Part shown: positions 15,403-23,414 of the stretch, piece after piece
Position numbering within the stretch: position 1 is the first letter of the stretch
How the letters are laid out: every line of letters starts with the position of its first letter
DNA from: an uncultured Collinsella sp.
GTDB taxonomy: Bacteria > Actinomycetota > Coriobacteriia > Coriobacteriales > Coriobacteriaceae
DNA: 48,164 bases
Assembly (NCBI GenBank): GCA_900541145.1
Contig: UQIH01000017.1
Coordinates: forward strand, 1 to 48,164
Direction: 5' to 3'
Program-made: the position numbers and the translations under genes
Notes under the pieces: model-generated
The model's input: only the letters and a program-made list of their open reading frames with translations
Database searches by the model: none
What the model was told of the DNA's origin: nothing

Positions 15403-15489
15403 ATCTCCTCCTCGCTGGTCTATTGTTTATGCGGGCTTTGCCCGCTCTGTATTTAGAATAAGGATACGCTGCCGTGCGGACACGAATGA

Positions 15490-15517
15490 GCCCCGAGCCA
15501 CTTCGAGCTCACGGGGC
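15490..15517 (-). terminator. possible terminator hairpin after the flavoprotein gene
   Basis: GCCCCGAG (15490-15497) can pair with CTCACGGGGC (15508-15517) around one bulge. There is no clear T-run on the minus strand, so termination is uncertain. The remaining bases of the 160-bp gap show a small GCGGGC-TTT-GCCCGC hairpin at 15431-15445 upstream of dinD. Confidence 0.3.
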
Positions 15518-15563
15518 CCATAGATATCGATTAGTTGTGTTCTGCTTTAGATAGGTGTCCAGT

Positions 15564-17090
15564 TTAATCCGCTCGATAGTGCGATCCGAGACTTTCGGTT
15601 CGCTTACGCATGGCTTTGACCATTTCCTGTGCTAGTCGAATCTGCGACTGTAGGCGGGCGAGGGCTGCGATCTCGCTGTCATCGGCATGCGGCTTGCTCA
15701 GCGCCATGGCCTTGTCTTGCAGACTTTCAAGCTGTTGCAGGGCCTCGGATAGGCCTGTTTCGGTCCTGTTGATCATGCAAAAGGTGCTCATCGTGTGCCT
15801 AAGGCTGTGTGTCAGGCGTTCGGCATCTGTTGTGGCAATGCCGTACTGGGGGAGGGTGATATCCGCCTTCAGGGCCGCCTCAGGCTCTTTCTGCGCTGTG
15901 AGGGCTGCCGATGTGCCCGCGATACGTCCGAATACGATGCCGTTGGCGCTTGACAAGCCACCAATGCGGTCGGCGCCGTGCATGCCGCCTGTCGCCTCGC
16001 CGCAAGCGTAGAGGCCCTCAACGCCCGTGTGCGCGGTCTTATCGATCTTGATGCCGCCGTTAGCGGCGTGGGCATACATCGCAACGCGCATCTCGTCAGT
16101 CGGGGCGATGCCGTGCTCGTCTTGCAGCCAGGTGGCAAAGGTCTGCACAAACTCTGGGACATCCTCGCGGGGGAAGTCGTAGTGGAGTGCCAGGCCTTCG
16201 ACACCTGCCTGATCGATGACGAGATCGATAGCGCGGGAGGCCAAGCGTGACGTAAAGGGACCATATCCAGAGCGCTGCTCGAGCAGGTCGTCCAGCTTGT
16301 CGTCGGCAATATCTACCGGCTGGTCTACATGCACGTAGCGCCAGGTTTTCTCGTTGAAGACCAGGTTGCGCTTGGGCTCGATGAAGCCGGGCATCATCTG
16401 CATGAACTCTATATTAGTAAGCGATGCGCCGTGCGCGAGTGCGATGGCCTGCGAGGAGCTGAGCACATCAGCCGACGTAAGGCTGCGCTCGAACAGGCCG
16501 CCTGTGCCACCGGCTGCGATGATCGTGGCCTTGGCGGCAAAGGGCACGATTCGATCTTCGGTGAGGTCGTAGAGCACGGTTCCGGTGATTCTGCCGTTCG
16601 TGTCCTCAACAAGGTCGATAAGCTCATGGCGGGGGAGCAGGCGAATGCCGAGCGACTCGATCCGGGTCGTCAGAGCGTCCTCAAGGGGCTTGCGGGTGAG
16701 GCCGCGCCACATGCGCGTCTTGTGGTCAAAGCAGGGGATAAACTGCTTTTGTTGAGCACTCTTGGCGCTTTGCGGACGCTGGAGCTCAACGCCCAGGTCT
16801 TGCTCGAGCCAGTCAATCGCTTGGGGAATGCCGTGGACGAACGTTTGGACGAGTTCGGGGTCGGCGACATCGCCGCCGACGGTCTGGATGGTGTCGATGA
16901 GGTCCTGCTCGTCGTCTTCGTCGACGGGACCGATGAGGCCGAGGCCCCAGGTACCCGGGAAGAAGCTCGATCCACTCATGGTCTTGCCGGCGCTTGCCAC
17001 AGTGACGGTTGCACCCGTGCGTGCCGCTTCGATGGCGGCACAAAGGCCCGCAATGCCAGATCCAATTACCAGTACATCAGTCGATTCCAT
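15564..17090 (-). CDS. FAD-binding oxidoreductase, fumarate reductase/succinate dehydrogenase flavoprotein family
   Basis: 508-residue flavoprotein. The N-terminal dinucleotide-binding motif is VLVIGSGIAGLCAA (GxGxxG at 10-15), a middle block reads IIAAGGTGGLF, and the C-terminal FAD contact is GLYACGEATGGMHGADRIGG, as in SdhA, FrdA and NadB. A helical tail with LRHTMSTFCMINRTETGL resembles the flavoprotein capping tail. There is no signal peptide, Fe-S cysteine cluster or haem motif, so it is probably a soluble oxidoreductase of unknown acceptor; L-aspartate oxidase is a weaker alternative because nadA/nadC are absent. I chose the ATG at 17090 because AAAGGA lies 6 nt upstream; an in-frame start at 17147 would add 19 residues before the FAD motif. 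Confidence 0.85.
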   Translation of the reverse strand: MESTDVLVIGSGIAGLCAAIEAARTGATVTVASAGKTMSGSSFFPGTWGLGLIGPVDEDDEQDLIDTIQTVGGDVADPELVQTFVHGIPQAIDWLEQDLGVELQRPQSAKSAQQKQFIPCFDHKTRMWRGLTRKPLEDALTTRIESLGIRLLPRHELIDLVEDTNGRITGTVLYDLTEDRIVPFAAKATIIAAGGTGGLFERSLTSADVLSSSQAIALAHGASLTNIEFMQMMPGFIEPKRNLVFNEKTWRYVHVDQPVDIADDKLDDLLEQRSGYGPFTSRLASRAIDLVIDQAGVEGLALHYDFPREDVPEFVQTFATWLQDEHGIAPTDEMRVAMYAHAANGGIKIDKTAHTGVEGLYACGEATGGMHGADRIGGLSSANGIVFGRIAGTSAALTAQKEPEAALKADITLPQYGIATTDAERLTHSLRHTMSTFCMINRTETGLSEALQQLESLQDKAMALSKPHADDSEIAALARLQSQIRLAQEMVKAMRKRTESLGSHYRAD

Positions 17091-17274
17091 CGGATTCCTT
17101 TCTCGTTCGGCGCATTGTCGCACGGGTGATCGGCAATGGGGCCGCAAAGACCCGGCAAATCGGTAAAGGGCAAATATGGCAGGTGGGCGTCATGGACGCT
17201 CTGACGCTCCATCTCATCACATCTTGCATTTCGCCCCAGCTGATATATCGGCATTAGCTACCCTGCGCCAGCGC

Positions 17275-17311
17275 AAACAAAAAGAGCCGCTACCCGGGTG
17301 GGTAGCGGCTC
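17275..17311 (-). terminator. terminator of the scaffold/GGGtGRT operon
   Basis: GAGCCGCTACCC (17284-17295), loop GGGT, GGGTAGCGGCTC (17300-17311); a perfect 12-bp stem. Read leftwards it is followed by CTTTTTGTTT. It lies 35 bp beyond the GGGtGRT stop. Confidence 0.9.
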
Positions 17312-17346
17312 CAAAGCTCAACTATATGAGCATCGCGCGGGCGCGA

Positions 17347-18351
17347 TTAGGCCTTGAGGGCCTCCTCGACGGCGACAGCGCAGGCGACGGTGGCACCGAC
17401 CATGGGGTTGTTGCCCATGCCGATGAGACCCATCATGTCGACGTGCGCAGGCACGGAGGAAGAACCGGCGAACTGGGCGTCGGAGTGCATGCGGCCCATG
17501 GTGTCGGTCATGCCGTAAGAGGCAGGGCCGGCGCCCATGTTGTCCGGGTGCAGGGTACGGCCAGTGCCGCCACCAGAAGCGACGGAGAAGTACTTCTTGC
17601 CAGCCTCGAGGCGCTCCTTCTTGTAGGTGCCAGCGACGGGGTGCTGGAAGCGCGTGGGGTTGGTGGAGTTACCGGTGATCGAGATGTCGACGTTCTCGTG
17701 CCACATGATGGCAACGCCCTCGCGGACGTCGTCGGCGCCGTAGCAGTTGACGGCGGCGCGGGGACCATCGGAGTAGGGGATGGTCTCGACGACCTTGAGC
17801 TCGCCCGTGAAGTAGTCGAACTGGGTCTTCACGTAGGTGAAGCCGTTGATGCGGGCGATGATCTGAGCAGCGTCCTTGCCCAGACCGTTGAGGATGACGC
17901 GCAGCGGCTTCTTGCGAGCCTTGTTGGCGTTCAGAGCCAGGCCGATAGCACCCTCAGCGGCAGCGAAGGACTCGTGACCGGCCAGGAAGGCGAAGCACTC
18001 GGTGTCGTCGGAGAGCAGCATAGCGCCCAGGTTGCCGTGGCCCAGACCGACCTTGCGGTCCTCGGCGACGGAGCCGGGAACGGTGAAGGCCTGGATGCCC
18101 TCGCCGATGATGGCGGCAGCCTCAGAAGCGGACTTGGCGCCACGCTTGACAGCGAGAGCGCAACCGAGGGTGTAGGCCCACTCGGCGTTCTGGAAGGCGA
18201 TGGACTGGGTGTTGTTGACGATCTCACGCGGGTTGAAGCCCTTGTCGGTGCAGATCTGCAGAGCTTCCTCGAGGGAGGCGATGCCGTTGTCGGCGAGGCA
18301 CTTGTTGATCTTGTCAGCGCGGCGCTCATAACCTTCGAACGTAACAGTCAT
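17347..18351 (-). CDS. GGGtGRT protein
   Basis: 334-residue member of the GGGtGRT family, named after a conserved motif seen here as SVASGGGTGRTLHPDN (about 272-287). Other conserved-looking blocks are EIVNNTQSIAFQNAEWAY, VGLGHGNLGAMLLSDDTECFAFLAGHESFAAAEGAIG (about 104-140) and a C-terminal MGLIGMGNNPMVGATVACAVA. The biochemical function is not established; the family is found mostly in anaerobes, next to a NifU-like scaffold gene, as here (18 bp apart). GAAAGGGAGGG precedes the ATG. A role in Fe-S cluster handling is inferred only from this pairing. No transmembrane segment or signal peptide is seen. Confidence 0.9.
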   Translation of the reverse strand: MTVTFEGYERRADKINKCLADNGIASLEEALQICTDKGFNPREIVNNTQSIAFQNAEWAYTLGCALAVKRGAKSASEAAAIIGEGIQAFTVPGSVAEDRKVGLGHGNLGAMLLSDDTECFAFLAGHESFAAAEGAIGLALNANKARKKPLRVILNGLGKDAAQIIARINGFTYVKTQFDYFTGELKVVETIPYSDGPRAAVNCYGADDVREGVAIMWHENVDISITGNSTNPTRFQHPVAGTYKKERLEAGKKYFSVASGGGTGRTLHPDNMGAGPASYGMTDTMGRMHSDAQFAGSSSVPAHVDMMGLIGMGNNPMVGATVACAVAVEEALKA

Positions 18352-18369
18352 AGTTATTTCCCTCCCTTT

Positions 18370-19104
18370 CTACTCGTGAACCGGGAACACGCTGGCGACG
18401 GAGTGAGTCTCCTCGTCGGTGCGCGGGTCGATGTACTTGGCAGCGTTCTCCCACTGACCATAGTGGCCCATAGCGCCAGCGATGGCCTCCTCGGGGGTCT
18501 TGCCGGCCTTGACGGCGTCGGTGAACTTGCCGAGGTTCAGGAACTCGAATGCGATGATCTCGTTCTTGTCGTTGAGAGCCATGCGGGTGACGTAGCCCTG
18601 AGCGAGCTCGAGGTAACGAGCGCCCTTGGCCTTGGTGCCGAACATGGTGCCGACCTGAGAGCGAAGGCCCTTGCCGAGGTCGTCGAGGGAGGCGCCCACG
18701 GGCAGGCCGCCCTCGGAGAACGCGGTCTGGCTGCGGCCGTAAACGATCTGCAGGAAGATCTCGCGCATAGCAACGTTGATGGCGTCGCAGACGAGGTCGG
18801 TGTTGAGGGCCTCGAGGATGGTCTTACGGGGAAGGATCTCGGAAGCCATGGCGGCAGAGTGGGTCATGCCCGAGCAGCCGATGGTCTCAACGAGGGCCTC
18901 CTCGATGATGCCGTCCTTGACGTTCAGCGTGAGCTTGCAGGCGCCCTGCTGAGGTGCGCACCAACCCACACCGTGCGTAAGACCGGAGATGTCGGAAATC
19001 TCCTTAGCCTGGACCCACTTGCCTTCCTCGGGGATGGGTGCGGGGCCGTGGTATGCACCCTTGGCAACGGGGCACATGTTCTCCACTTCCTGTGAGTACT
19101 GCAT
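18370..19104 (-). CDS. NifU-like iron-sulphur cluster assembly scaffold protein
   Basis: 244 residues from the ATG at 19104, chosen because GAGGAGAGG lies just upstream; a longer frame to 19188 lacks a ribosome site. The first half resembles the NifU/IscU N-terminal scaffold fold: VGWCAPQQGACKLTLNVKDG, then ETIGCSGMTHSAAMASEIL, then DLVCDAINVAMREIF. The cysteines in these three blocks correspond to scaffold ligands. The C-terminal third (about 155-244) is specific to the form that accompanies GGGtGRT proteins. Functionally this would hold a transient Fe-S cluster, but it is separate from the suf operon 1.3 kb away and probably serves other client proteins. Confidence 0.85.
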   Translation of the reverse strand: MQYSQEVENMCPVAKGAYHGPAPIPEEGKWVQAKEISDISGLTHGVGWCAPQQGACKLTLNVKDGIIEEALVETIGCSGMTHSAAMASEILPRKTILEALNTDLVCDAINVAMREIFLQIVYGRSQTAFSEGGLPVGASLDDLGKGLRSQVGTMFGTKAKGARYLELAQGYVTRMALNDKNEIIAFEFLNLGKFTDAVKAGKTPEEAIAGAMGHYGQWENAAKYIDPRTDEETHSVASVFPVHE

Positions 19105-19197
19105 GCCTCTCCTCTCTATCGTGTTGGCGTCCCGTCTGGGGGCCGTGGCTGGCGATTGCCGGGCGACCCTTCGAAAGGGACATGACATGCAGCCCCT

Positions 19198-19203
19198 ATA
19201 ATA
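19198..19203 (-). promoter_or_regulatory. candidate -10 element for the scaffold/GGGtGRT operon
   Basis: TATTAT on the minus strand, about 95 nt upstream of the scaffold ATG, with no good -35. The leader contains a CCCTTTCGAAGGG hairpin (19168-19180). Confidence 0.3.
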
Positions 19204-19507
19204 CCGCGAAATGCACGGAATATTCGGCGAACGGCTCAGTTTTCGTAGCGAGAAGTCCGGAAGTTTTAATTGAAACGGTTTAACTCTATGTTCTGTGGTC
19301 GTGAACTTCCGTAGAGGGGGTCCGTCTTGGGCAAGCTATTGGTCAGCTCTTGTAAGCATTGCGGGGGTTGACCTGTTGCAACGATGCCGTTCGCCGCCTG
19401 ATTACTGCCTTTGGCCGCGCGAGTGTATTGTTTTGCGTGAATGTTTTGATGGCACGCTTCAATCGTGCTGTATTGGATGGTAAGCAGATCCCGGCGAAGG
19501 GAGCGCC
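19204..19507. other. intergenic region before the transposase-like gene
   Basis: About 300 bp between two divergent genes. I see no gene, RNA or repeat that I can support. TTGACC at 19367 could be a -35 for the rightward gene but has no matching -10 at good spacing. Confidence 0.3.
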
Positions 19508-20317
19508 ATGCAGCGCGTTTGGAGAACGGTTACCGGCTTTTACCATGTCTGTGCCCGCGGTGTGGGCAAACAGCTCATCTTTGAGGGCGATGAAGACCGG
19601 TGGGAGTTTTTGGAGCTGATGCGCGAGCGCTGCCGCAAGGCGGGCGTGACGGTTATCGCCTGGTGCCTTATGGGCAATCACGTGCGTCTGGTGCTTGCAG
19701 ATTACGAGGACGCGATGAGCGCGGCGATGCACCGGCTGCTTTTGACGTACGCGCGGCGGTTCAATAAGCGCACGGGGCGCACAGGCCATCTGTTCCAGAA
19801 CCGTTTTGACCGGCGTTCGCTCGATACCGATTGGCAGGTGATGGAGGCTATTCGCTCCGTACACGCCGATCCGCAGGAGGTGGGCGTTAGCCTAATCGAG
19901 CATTATCCCTGGAGCAGCTTTGCGGAACATCTGCGTTCTTACGACGGTGACGCGGCCGATGTCGCGAGGGGATTTTCTGATCCTTCTTGCGTGCTTGAGC
20001 TTTTTGGTTCTGCCGAGGGCTTTATTGCCTATTCGCTTTCGACGCCCGACGGCAGTGAGCCAGCGCTGTGCGATATGAAAGAGACGGAATGGGAACGCCA
20101 CGCCTTTGCCGACAAGATGGCGAAGGAGCTCGGGGTTCCGCTTCGTGGGGTTAAAGTCGCACCGCCGGCGCAGCGCGATACCGTTATTTTTGGATTGCAC
20201 GATGCCGGTTTTACGGTGCGCCAGATTGAGCGGTATACCGGGATTGGCAAAAGTACCGTCTCTCGTATCGTGCGCGCTTATGCTCAGGTGGACGCGCAGG
20301 TCGAGGGATCGAAATAA
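19508..20317 (+). CDS. REP-associated (Y1/HUH-type) transposase homologue lacking expected catalytic residues
   Basis: 269 residues. Residues 1-150 follow the TnpA-REP (RAYT) pattern: FYHVCARGVGKQLIF, then AWCLMGNHVRLVLAD, then RTGHLFQNRFDRR and HYPWSSFAEHL. The HUH motif, normally NHVH, reads Asn57-His58-Val59-Arg60, and the segment normally RYIHxNP reads RSVHADP with Ser117 where the nucleophilic Tyr is expected. Residues about 205-265 form an added helix-turn-helix domain (GFTVRQIERYTGIGKSTVSRI). The frame is otherwise full length and intact, which argues for selection as a DNA-binding protein and not decay. It has no partner IS ends, only a hairpin just downstream at 20333. Start: ATG at 19508 after GAAGGGAG. 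Confidence 0.82.
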   Translation: MQRVWRTVTGFYHVCARGVGKQLIFEGDEDRWEFLELMRERCRKAGVTVIAWCLMGNHVRLVLADYEDAMSAAMHRLLLTYARRFNKRTGRTGHLFQNRFDRRSLDTDWQVMEAIRSVHADPQEVGVSLIEHYPWSSFAEHLRSYDGDAADVARGFSDPSCVLELFGSAEGFIAYSLSTPDGSEPALCDMKETEWERHAFADKMAKELGVPLRGVKVAPPAQRDTVIFGLHDAGFTVRQIERYTGIGKSTVSRIVRAYAQVDAQVEGSK

Positions 20318-20332
20318 AGGCAGAAAAGAAAA

Positions 20333-20365
20333 TGGCCGAACCACTCTTGTCAAGCGATTCGGCCA
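20333..20365. terminator. hairpin between the transposase-like gene and sufU
   Basis: TGGCCGAA (20333-20340) and TTCGGCCA (20358-20365) form an 8-bp stem with a 17-nt loop, A-rich on both sides, so it may terminate both converging transcripts. A further palindrome AAATCTTAAGATTT follows at 20370-20383. Confidence 0.55.
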
Positions 20366-20393
20366 ACAAAAATCTTAAGATTTGGGACAAGTT

Positions 20394-20828
20394 CTACTGA
20401 TTATTTTGCCCCTCGAGCATGCCGTCGAGGGTGCGCCAGGCGAGCTCGGCGCATTTGACGCGGGCGGGCATGTGCGAGATGTCCTGGAGCTGGGCGGCTT
20501 CGTCCAGGTCTTCCAGGTCTTCCTCGGAGAGCTGCTCGCCGCGGATCATGGCGAGGAAGAGCTCTGCCAAGCGGTGAGCTTCCTCGACGGTCTCGCCGGT
20601 GATGAGGTCGGCCATGATGTCGGCGCTGGCCTGGCTGATGGCGCAGCCGTGGCCGGTAAAGGAGGCCTCCTCGATCACGCCGTTCTCGACGCGCAGCTGC
20701 AACGTGAGCTCGTCGCCGCAGCTGGGGTTGATGCCGTCGTGCTCGTGCGTGGGAGCATCCATCTCGTACTTATAGTCGGGGTGCGAGTTGTGCTCCATAA
20801 ATGTGGTGGAGGTGTACAGATTACCCAT
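20394..20828 (-). CDS. sufU: SUF system iron-sulphur/sulphur-transfer protein SufU
   Basis: 144 residues. SufU accepts persulphide sulphur from SufS (zinc-dependent sulphurtransferase in Bacillus) and is IscU-like in fold. The three family cysteines are visible: Cys37 in NPSCGDEL, Cys62 in GHGCAISQAS and Cys126 in ARVKCAELAW, with the 18-20-residue insertion before the third Cys (EQLSEEDLEDLDE) that distinguishes SufU from IscU. The start is the ATG at 20828, overlapping the sufS stop by 8 bases (ATGGGTAA), which implies translational coupling. It is the last gene of the suf operon. Confidence 0.94.
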   Translation of the reverse strand: MGNLYTSTTFMEHNSHPDYKYEMDAPTHEHDGINPSCGDELTLQLRVENGVIEEASFTGHGCAISQASADIMADLITGETVEEAHRLAELFLAMIRGEQLSEEDLEDLDEAAQLQDISHMPARVKCAELAWRTLDGMLEGQNNQ

Positions 20829-22146
20829 TGAACGTGCTCCAAACGTGATGCAGGCCGGCGATGAACTTGTCGATGTCGGCCTTGTCGTTGTAGAAGGCCA
20901 CGCTGGCGCGGCAGCAGGCGAGGTTCTCGACGCCCAGCCAGGTGAGCAGCGGCTGTGCACAGTGGTGACCGGCGCGAATGCAGACGCCGTCCATGTCCAT
21001 GATGCTCGCGACGTCGTGCGGGTGGATGCCCTTGACGTTAAAGCTCACAACGCCGTGGTGGTTGTCCCAATAGATGGAGCCGATGATCTGGACAAAGTCG
21101 AGCTGCATGAGCTCGCCCATCAGGTAGTGGACGAGTGCCTGCTCGCGGGCTTGGATGTTCTCGTAACCCACCGTGTTGACCAGGTAATCAAGGGCGGCGC
21201 CCGTGGCGAAGATGCCGGCGGCGTCCTGCGTGCCGGCCTCGAATTTCTCGGGGACGGGCGCCCAGACGGCGTCCTGCTCGGTGACAGAGTCGATCATTTC
21301 GCCGCCGGTGAGCATGGGCGGCATGGCGTTGAGCAGGTCCATCTTGCCCCACAGCACGCCGATGCCCATAGGGCCCATAGCCTTGTGCGCGCTAAAGGCA
21401 AAGAAGTCGGCGCCCAGGTCGGCCACATCGACCGGCATGTGCGGCAGCGACTGCGCACCGTCGACGACCAGGTAGCCGCCGTACTTGTGCACGAGCTTGC
21501 CGAGGTTCTTGACTGGGTTCTCGACGCCCAACACGTTGGAGACCTGTCCCACGGCCAGGATCTTGGTCTTGGGACCCACCTTGGCAAGAACCTCCTCGGT
21601 GGTGAGCTGGCCGGTCTTGGTTGGGTAGAGGTAGACGAGCTTGGCGCCGGTCTCGCGGCAGACCTGCTGCCACGGAATCAGGTTGGAGTGGTGTTCCATG
21701 ATGGTGATGACGACCTCGTCGCCCGGTTCGAGCACTGTGGGCGCAAAGCTCTTGGCGACCAGGTTGAGCGACTCGCTCGTGTTGCGGGTGAAGACGACCT
21801 CGTTGGCCTGTGAGGCGCCGATGAGGTCGGCGATCTGCTGGCGGACCTTCGTGATGGCGTCGGTTGCCTCGACGGACAGCGAGTACAGGCCACGCAGGGG
21901 GTTGGCGTTCATGCGCTGATAGAAGTCGCGCTCGGCGTCGAGCACACAGGCAGGGCGCTGCGCGGTGGCGGCGCTATCGAGGAAGGCGATCTCGGGGTGC
22001 TGCTGGAAGAGCGGGAACTGCGCCTTGTAGGGGTTGGTCTCGATGTCTACGGTGGGCCAGCCGCGCGAAGCCTCGTCGCTGGCGTCGAGTTCCATGGGCT
22101 CGGGGGCAGTGCAGGTATCGCATTTAACGTGCTCGGTGTCGATCAT
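20821..22146 (-). CDS. sufS: SUF system cysteine desulphurase SufS
   Basis: PLP enzyme that converts cysteine to alanine and supplies sulphur for Fe-S clusters. 441 residues, group II desulphurase. The PLP lysine is Lys255 in FSAHKAMGPMGIG and the catalytic Cys396 is in RAGHHCAQPL, with the short lobe typical of SufS. Residues 1-32 precede the usual family start and contain a CDTC motif not usual in SufS; they could be an added metal or disulphide site. The ATG overlaps the sufD stop by four bases (ATGA). Confidence 0.95.
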   Translation of the reverse strand: MIDTEHVKCDTCTAPEPMELDASDEASRGWPTVDIETNPYKAQFPLFQQHPEIAFLDSAATAQRPACVLDAERDFYQRMNANPLRGLYSLSVEATDAITKVRQQIADLIGASQANEVVFTRNTSESLNLVAKSFAPTVLEPGDEVVITIMEHHSNLIPWQQVCRETGAKLVYLYPTKTGQLTTEEVLAKVGPKTKILAVGQVSNVLGVENPVKNLGKLVHKYGGYLVVDGAQSLPHMPVDVADLGADFFAFSAHKAMGPMGIGVLWGKMDLLNAMPPMLTGGEMIDSVTEQDAVWAPVPEKFEAGTQDAAGIFATGAALDYLVNTVGYENIQAREQALVHYLMGELMQLDFVQIIGSIYWDNHHGVVSFNVKGIHPHDVASIMDMDGVCIRAGHHCAQPLLTWLGVENLACCRASVAFYNDKADIDKFIAGLHHVWSTFNG

Positions 22147-23414
22147 GCGAGCTCCTCTTCAAAGTTGTCGATCAGGTTGTTGCCCAGGCGGACGACGGCT
22201 GCGCGGGTGCGCTCGTCGGTGGCGGAAAGCGCGGCGTCCTCCAGCTTGGCGCGGATGAACAGGTCCTCGGCGGCGTTTTGGTCAAGGCCGCGGCAGGCGA
22301 GGTAGAACAGCTGCTCGTCGCGGACGTGGCCGATGGTGGCGCCGTGGTTGCCGGCGACGTCGTCCTCGTCGCAGAGAATGACGGGAACGGTCTTGTTGTC
22401 GACGCCCTTGTTGGCCAACAGCACGGTTTCGCGCTCGGTGCCGACGGCACCCTTGCAGCCGTGCACGAGGTCGATGGTGCCGCGGTAGACCTTCTTGGAC
22501 GTGCCGGTCAGTACGCCGTTGGCGTCGATCTCGCACTCGGTCTTGCGACCGCGGTGGCGCAGCTCGTAGTTAAAGTCGCGCACCTGCTCGCGGGCGCCAA
22601 GGTAGTCAGTATCGATGGTGACCTTGGCGGTATCGCCCAGCAGGTCGCCGGCAAGGCCGGTGGCGCTGGCGCCGGCACCCAGGACGGTGTGTTGCACGTT
22701 GACGCGCGCGCCCTCGTCCAGGAACAGGCCGGTGTCGTCGAGTGCGATCCAGCTATCGTCGAGCGTCTGCGTGCAGGCCACGTTGACGGTGGCGTACTCG
22801 TGGGCGCACACGCGCAGCACGGATCCCACGACGCCCTCGCCGGCAACGGGGGAGTCCAGGGCGATCTGCAGGTCGAGCGTCGACTGGGGACGGACGACGA
22901 CGTCGATGGCGGCGATGGCCGCGGCGGAATCGACACCGCTCACACGCACGGTAACCGTGGCGTGCTTGTATGCGGGCACATCGATGACGACGCGCTTGGT
23001 GGCGTGGTCGGCCAGGTAGGTGTAGGCAGCCTCGCCCATGCCAGTCTCGAAGGCCTCAGCGGGGGAGAGCTCCTCCTCCAGCTTAATGGCACCGGCCTGG
23101 TAGACGGAGGTGGCGGGCACGTCGAGCTCGGTCTCGGGCGTGATGCGGGCGCGGTCGGCGGCATCGCCAGGGGCGGAGGCGCGGCGCTCGGGGAAGCGCT
23201 CGGCCATGGCGTCCATGGCGGCGTCGAACGCGTCTGCCACGCCAGCAAACTGCTCGTCCAAGCCCTCAACCTTAACGGTCTCGGCGGGAGCGGCGGCAAG
23301 CTCGTCAGAGAGCTCGAGCTTGGTCTGGTTCATCTTGAGCCAACCCCAAGTGGCAGCCGGCATCGCATTGACCTGTTCAAGGGTGGTAGCAGCGGTGTTC
23401 GTGGTCTGTTTCAT
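22143..23414 (-). CDS. sufD: SUF complex subunit SufD
   Basis: Part of the SufBC2D scaffold complex that assembles Fe-S clusters. 423 residues; the N-terminal part is variable and Ala-rich. The C-terminal half is the SufB/SufD beta-helix core with DFNYELRHRGRKTECEIDANG, VYRGTIDLVHGCKGAVGTERETVLLANK, and the SufD-type ending IGHVRDEQLFYLACRGL plus helices, including the conserved His-bearing GNHGATIGHV. It starts within the sufB stop (TAATG, one shared base). SufD lacks the cluster-ligand pattern of SufB, as expected. Confidence 0.93.
   Translation of the reverse strand: MKQTTNTAATTLEQVNAMPAATWGWLKMNQTKLELSDELAAAPAETVKVEGLDEQFAGVADAFDAAMDAMAERFPERRASAPGDAADRARITPETELDVPATSVYQAGAIKLEEELSPAEAFETGMGEAAYTYLADHATKRVVIDVPAYKHATVTVRVSGVDSAAAIAAIDVVVRPQSTLDLQIALDSPVAGEGVVGSVLRVCAHEYATVNVACTQTLDDSWIALDDTGLFLDEGARVNVQHTVLGAGASATGLAGDLLGDTAKVTIDTDYLGAREQVRDFNYELRHRGRKTECEIDANGVLTGTSKKVYRGTIDLVHGCKGAVGTERETVLLANKGVDNKTVPVILCDEDDVAGNHGATIGHVRDEQLFYLACRGLDQNAAEDLFIRAKLEDAALSATDERTRAAVVRLGNNLIDNFEEELA

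Noticed and set aside
15403..15470. LexA (SOS) box upstream of dinD
   Set aside because: No GAAC-N4-GTTC-like sequence in the region; only a small GC-rich hairpin is present.
17176..19095. Long rightward open frame over the GGGtGRT and scaffold genes (639 codons)
   Set aside because: A shadow of two well-recognised genes on the minus strand; the translation is Val/Gly/Leu/Ala-rich without any family pattern.
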